From Oscillibacter sp. (GTDB taxonomy: Bacteria > Bacillota > Clostridia > Oscillospirales > Oscillospiraceae): a stretch of 5,306 nt of DNA. The position numbers were made by a program, and so were the translations under genes. Below the pieces are notes generated by a model that was not told where the DNA came from, searched no databases, and was given only the letters and a program-made list of their open reading frames with translations. Shown here in pieces: positions 4,566-5,306 of the stretch (positions are counted from its first letter, which is position 1; each line of letters begins with the position of its first letter). The stretch is from assembly GCA_003522105.1 (NCBI GenBank), contig DPGF01000018.1:1-5306 (forward strand), given 5' to 3'.

Positions 4566-5306
4566 TCAGCGGACGATCAGCGTCTTGCCGTCCATTTCCG
4601 TGGGCTTTTCCAGGCCCATCACGTCGAGAATGGTCGGCGCGATGTCGGCAAGGCGGCCTTCGCGCAGCTCCGTGCCGGCGCCGCAGAGAATGAAGGGCAC
4701 CACGTTCGTGGTGTGCGCGGTCATGGGGCTCTTGCCGTCGCTTTGCAGCATCTGCTCGGCGTTGCCGTGGTCGGCGGTAATCATGGCGATGCCGCCCATC
4801 TTGAGCGTTGCCTCCACGACCTGACCGACGCACTCGTCGACCGTTTCAACAGCCTTGACGGCAGCGTCGAACACGCCCGTATGGCCGACCATGTCGCAGT
4901 TGGCAAAGTTCAGAATAATCACGTCGTACTTGCCGGACTCGATGCGCTCGACGCACTTGCTCGCGACCTCGTAGGCGCTCATCTCGGGCTGGAGGTCATA
5001 GGTCGCGACCTTCGGGGAGGCGACGAGCACGCGATCCTCGCCGGGATACGGCTCTTCCACGCCGCCGTTGAAGAAGAACGTGACATGGGCGTACTTTTCG
5101 GTCTCGGCGATGCGCAGCTGCGTCATGCCCATCTTGCTGAGGTACTCGCCAAGGCCGTTTTTCACGCTGATGCGCGGGAAGGCGACCAGCACGTTCGGCA
5201 TCGTGGCGTCGTACTCGGTGTTGCACACATAGGTCAGCGGGAAATACTCGCGCTTGAAGCCATCGAACGCGGGGTCGACAAAAGCGCGCGTGATCTCGCG
5301 GGCGCG
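4566..5306 (-). CDS. gpmI: 2,3-bisphosphoglycerate-independent phosphoglycerate mutase, C-terminal part
   Basis: Cytoplasmic glycolytic and gluconeogenic enzyme interconverting 3- and 2-phosphoglycerate through a phosphoserine intermediate and two Mn ions. The frame is open to the window edge, and 246 C-terminal residues of about 510 are visible, starting RAREITRAFVDPAFDGF; the phosphoserine part lies outside. Numbered from the first visible residue, K71 (AETEKYAHVTFFFNGG), D138 and H142 (NFANCDMVGHTG), D179 and H180 (TADHGN) and H198 (HTTN) match the lysine and metal-binding residues of the Geobacillus enzyme (K336, D403, H407, D444, H445, H462), with the same spacing except for one extra residue before the last histidine. 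PKVATYDLQPEMSA (98-111) is a further family signature. The GTG at 5228-5226 is an internal valine, not a start. The stop is TGA at 4568-4566, followed by a strong terminator. Upstream neighbours are unseen; tpi or pgk commonly precede this gene in Firmicutes. Confidence 0.97.
   Translation of the reverse strand, partial: RAREITRAFVDPAFDGFKREYFPLTYVCNTEYDATMPNVLVAFPRISVKNGLGEYLSKMGMTQLRIAETEKYAHVTFFFNGGVEEPYPGEDRVLVASPKVATYDLQPEMSAYEVASKCVERIESGKYDVIILNFANCDMVGHTGVFDAAVKAVETVDECVGQVVEATLKMGGIAMITADHGNAEQMLQSDGKSPMTAHTTNVVPFILCGAGTELREGRLADIAPTILDVMGLEKPTEMDGKTLIVR

Noticed and set aside
5226..5228. GTG as the start of a short gpmI
   Set aside because: The frame is open upstream to the edge and encodes conserved mutase sequence there, so this is an internal valine codon.

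Overview
The window looks like chromosomal DNA from a GC-rich, spore-forming Firmicute, most likely a clostridial (Oscillospiraceae-type) anaerobe. The evidence is three sporulation or division genes (a yabQ end, a divIC/ftsB-type gene and a spoIIQ-like gene), strong AGGAGG-like ribosome binding sites, sigma-A promoters of Firmicute type, and a clostridial-type phosphatidylserine synthase. Species cannot be set from the sequence alone. I see no mobile element, CRISPR array, tRNA or rRNA, and no sign of an undescribed multi-gene system. This is ordinary core genome with some interesting regulatory detail.

Layout. Bases 1-703 (+): the 3' part of yabQ (spore cortex) followed by a divIC/ftsB-type septum gene, the order known from the yabP-yabQ-divIC cluster of spore formers, closed by a terminator at 718-745. 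The yabQ frame stays open 218 bases into divIC. Bases 746-1051: a non-coding control region with two candidate tandem promoters, short direct repeats and a 5'-leader stem-loop. Bases 1052-1603 (+): long-form hibernation promoting factor, with its own terminator. Bases 1712-2911 (+): a monocistronic-looking iron-dependent alcohol dehydrogenase, expressed from an extended -10 promoter just after that terminator. Bases 2993-3616 (+): CDP-diacylglycerol-serine O-phosphatidyltransferase, probably with its own promoter. Bases 3628-3725: two strong hairpins separating converging transcription units. Bases 3724-4452 (-): a membrane-anchored M23 peptidase resembling SpoIIQ. Bases 4504-4542: a very strong hairpin that ends gpmI transcription on the - strand. 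Bases 4566-5306 (-): the C-terminal two fifths or so of cofactor-independent phosphoglycerate mutase, running off the window.

How the genes relate. YabQ and SpoIIQ act in the developing spore and its engulfing membranes; DivIC acts at the division septum; HPF silences ribosomes in stationary phase; PssA starts phosphatidylethanolamine synthesis; GpmI serves glycolysis and, in Bacillus, is needed for sporulation; the alcohol dehydrogenase probably handles fermentative redox balance. Apart from yabQ-divIC they appear to be separately transcribed units, each with its own terminator or promoter.
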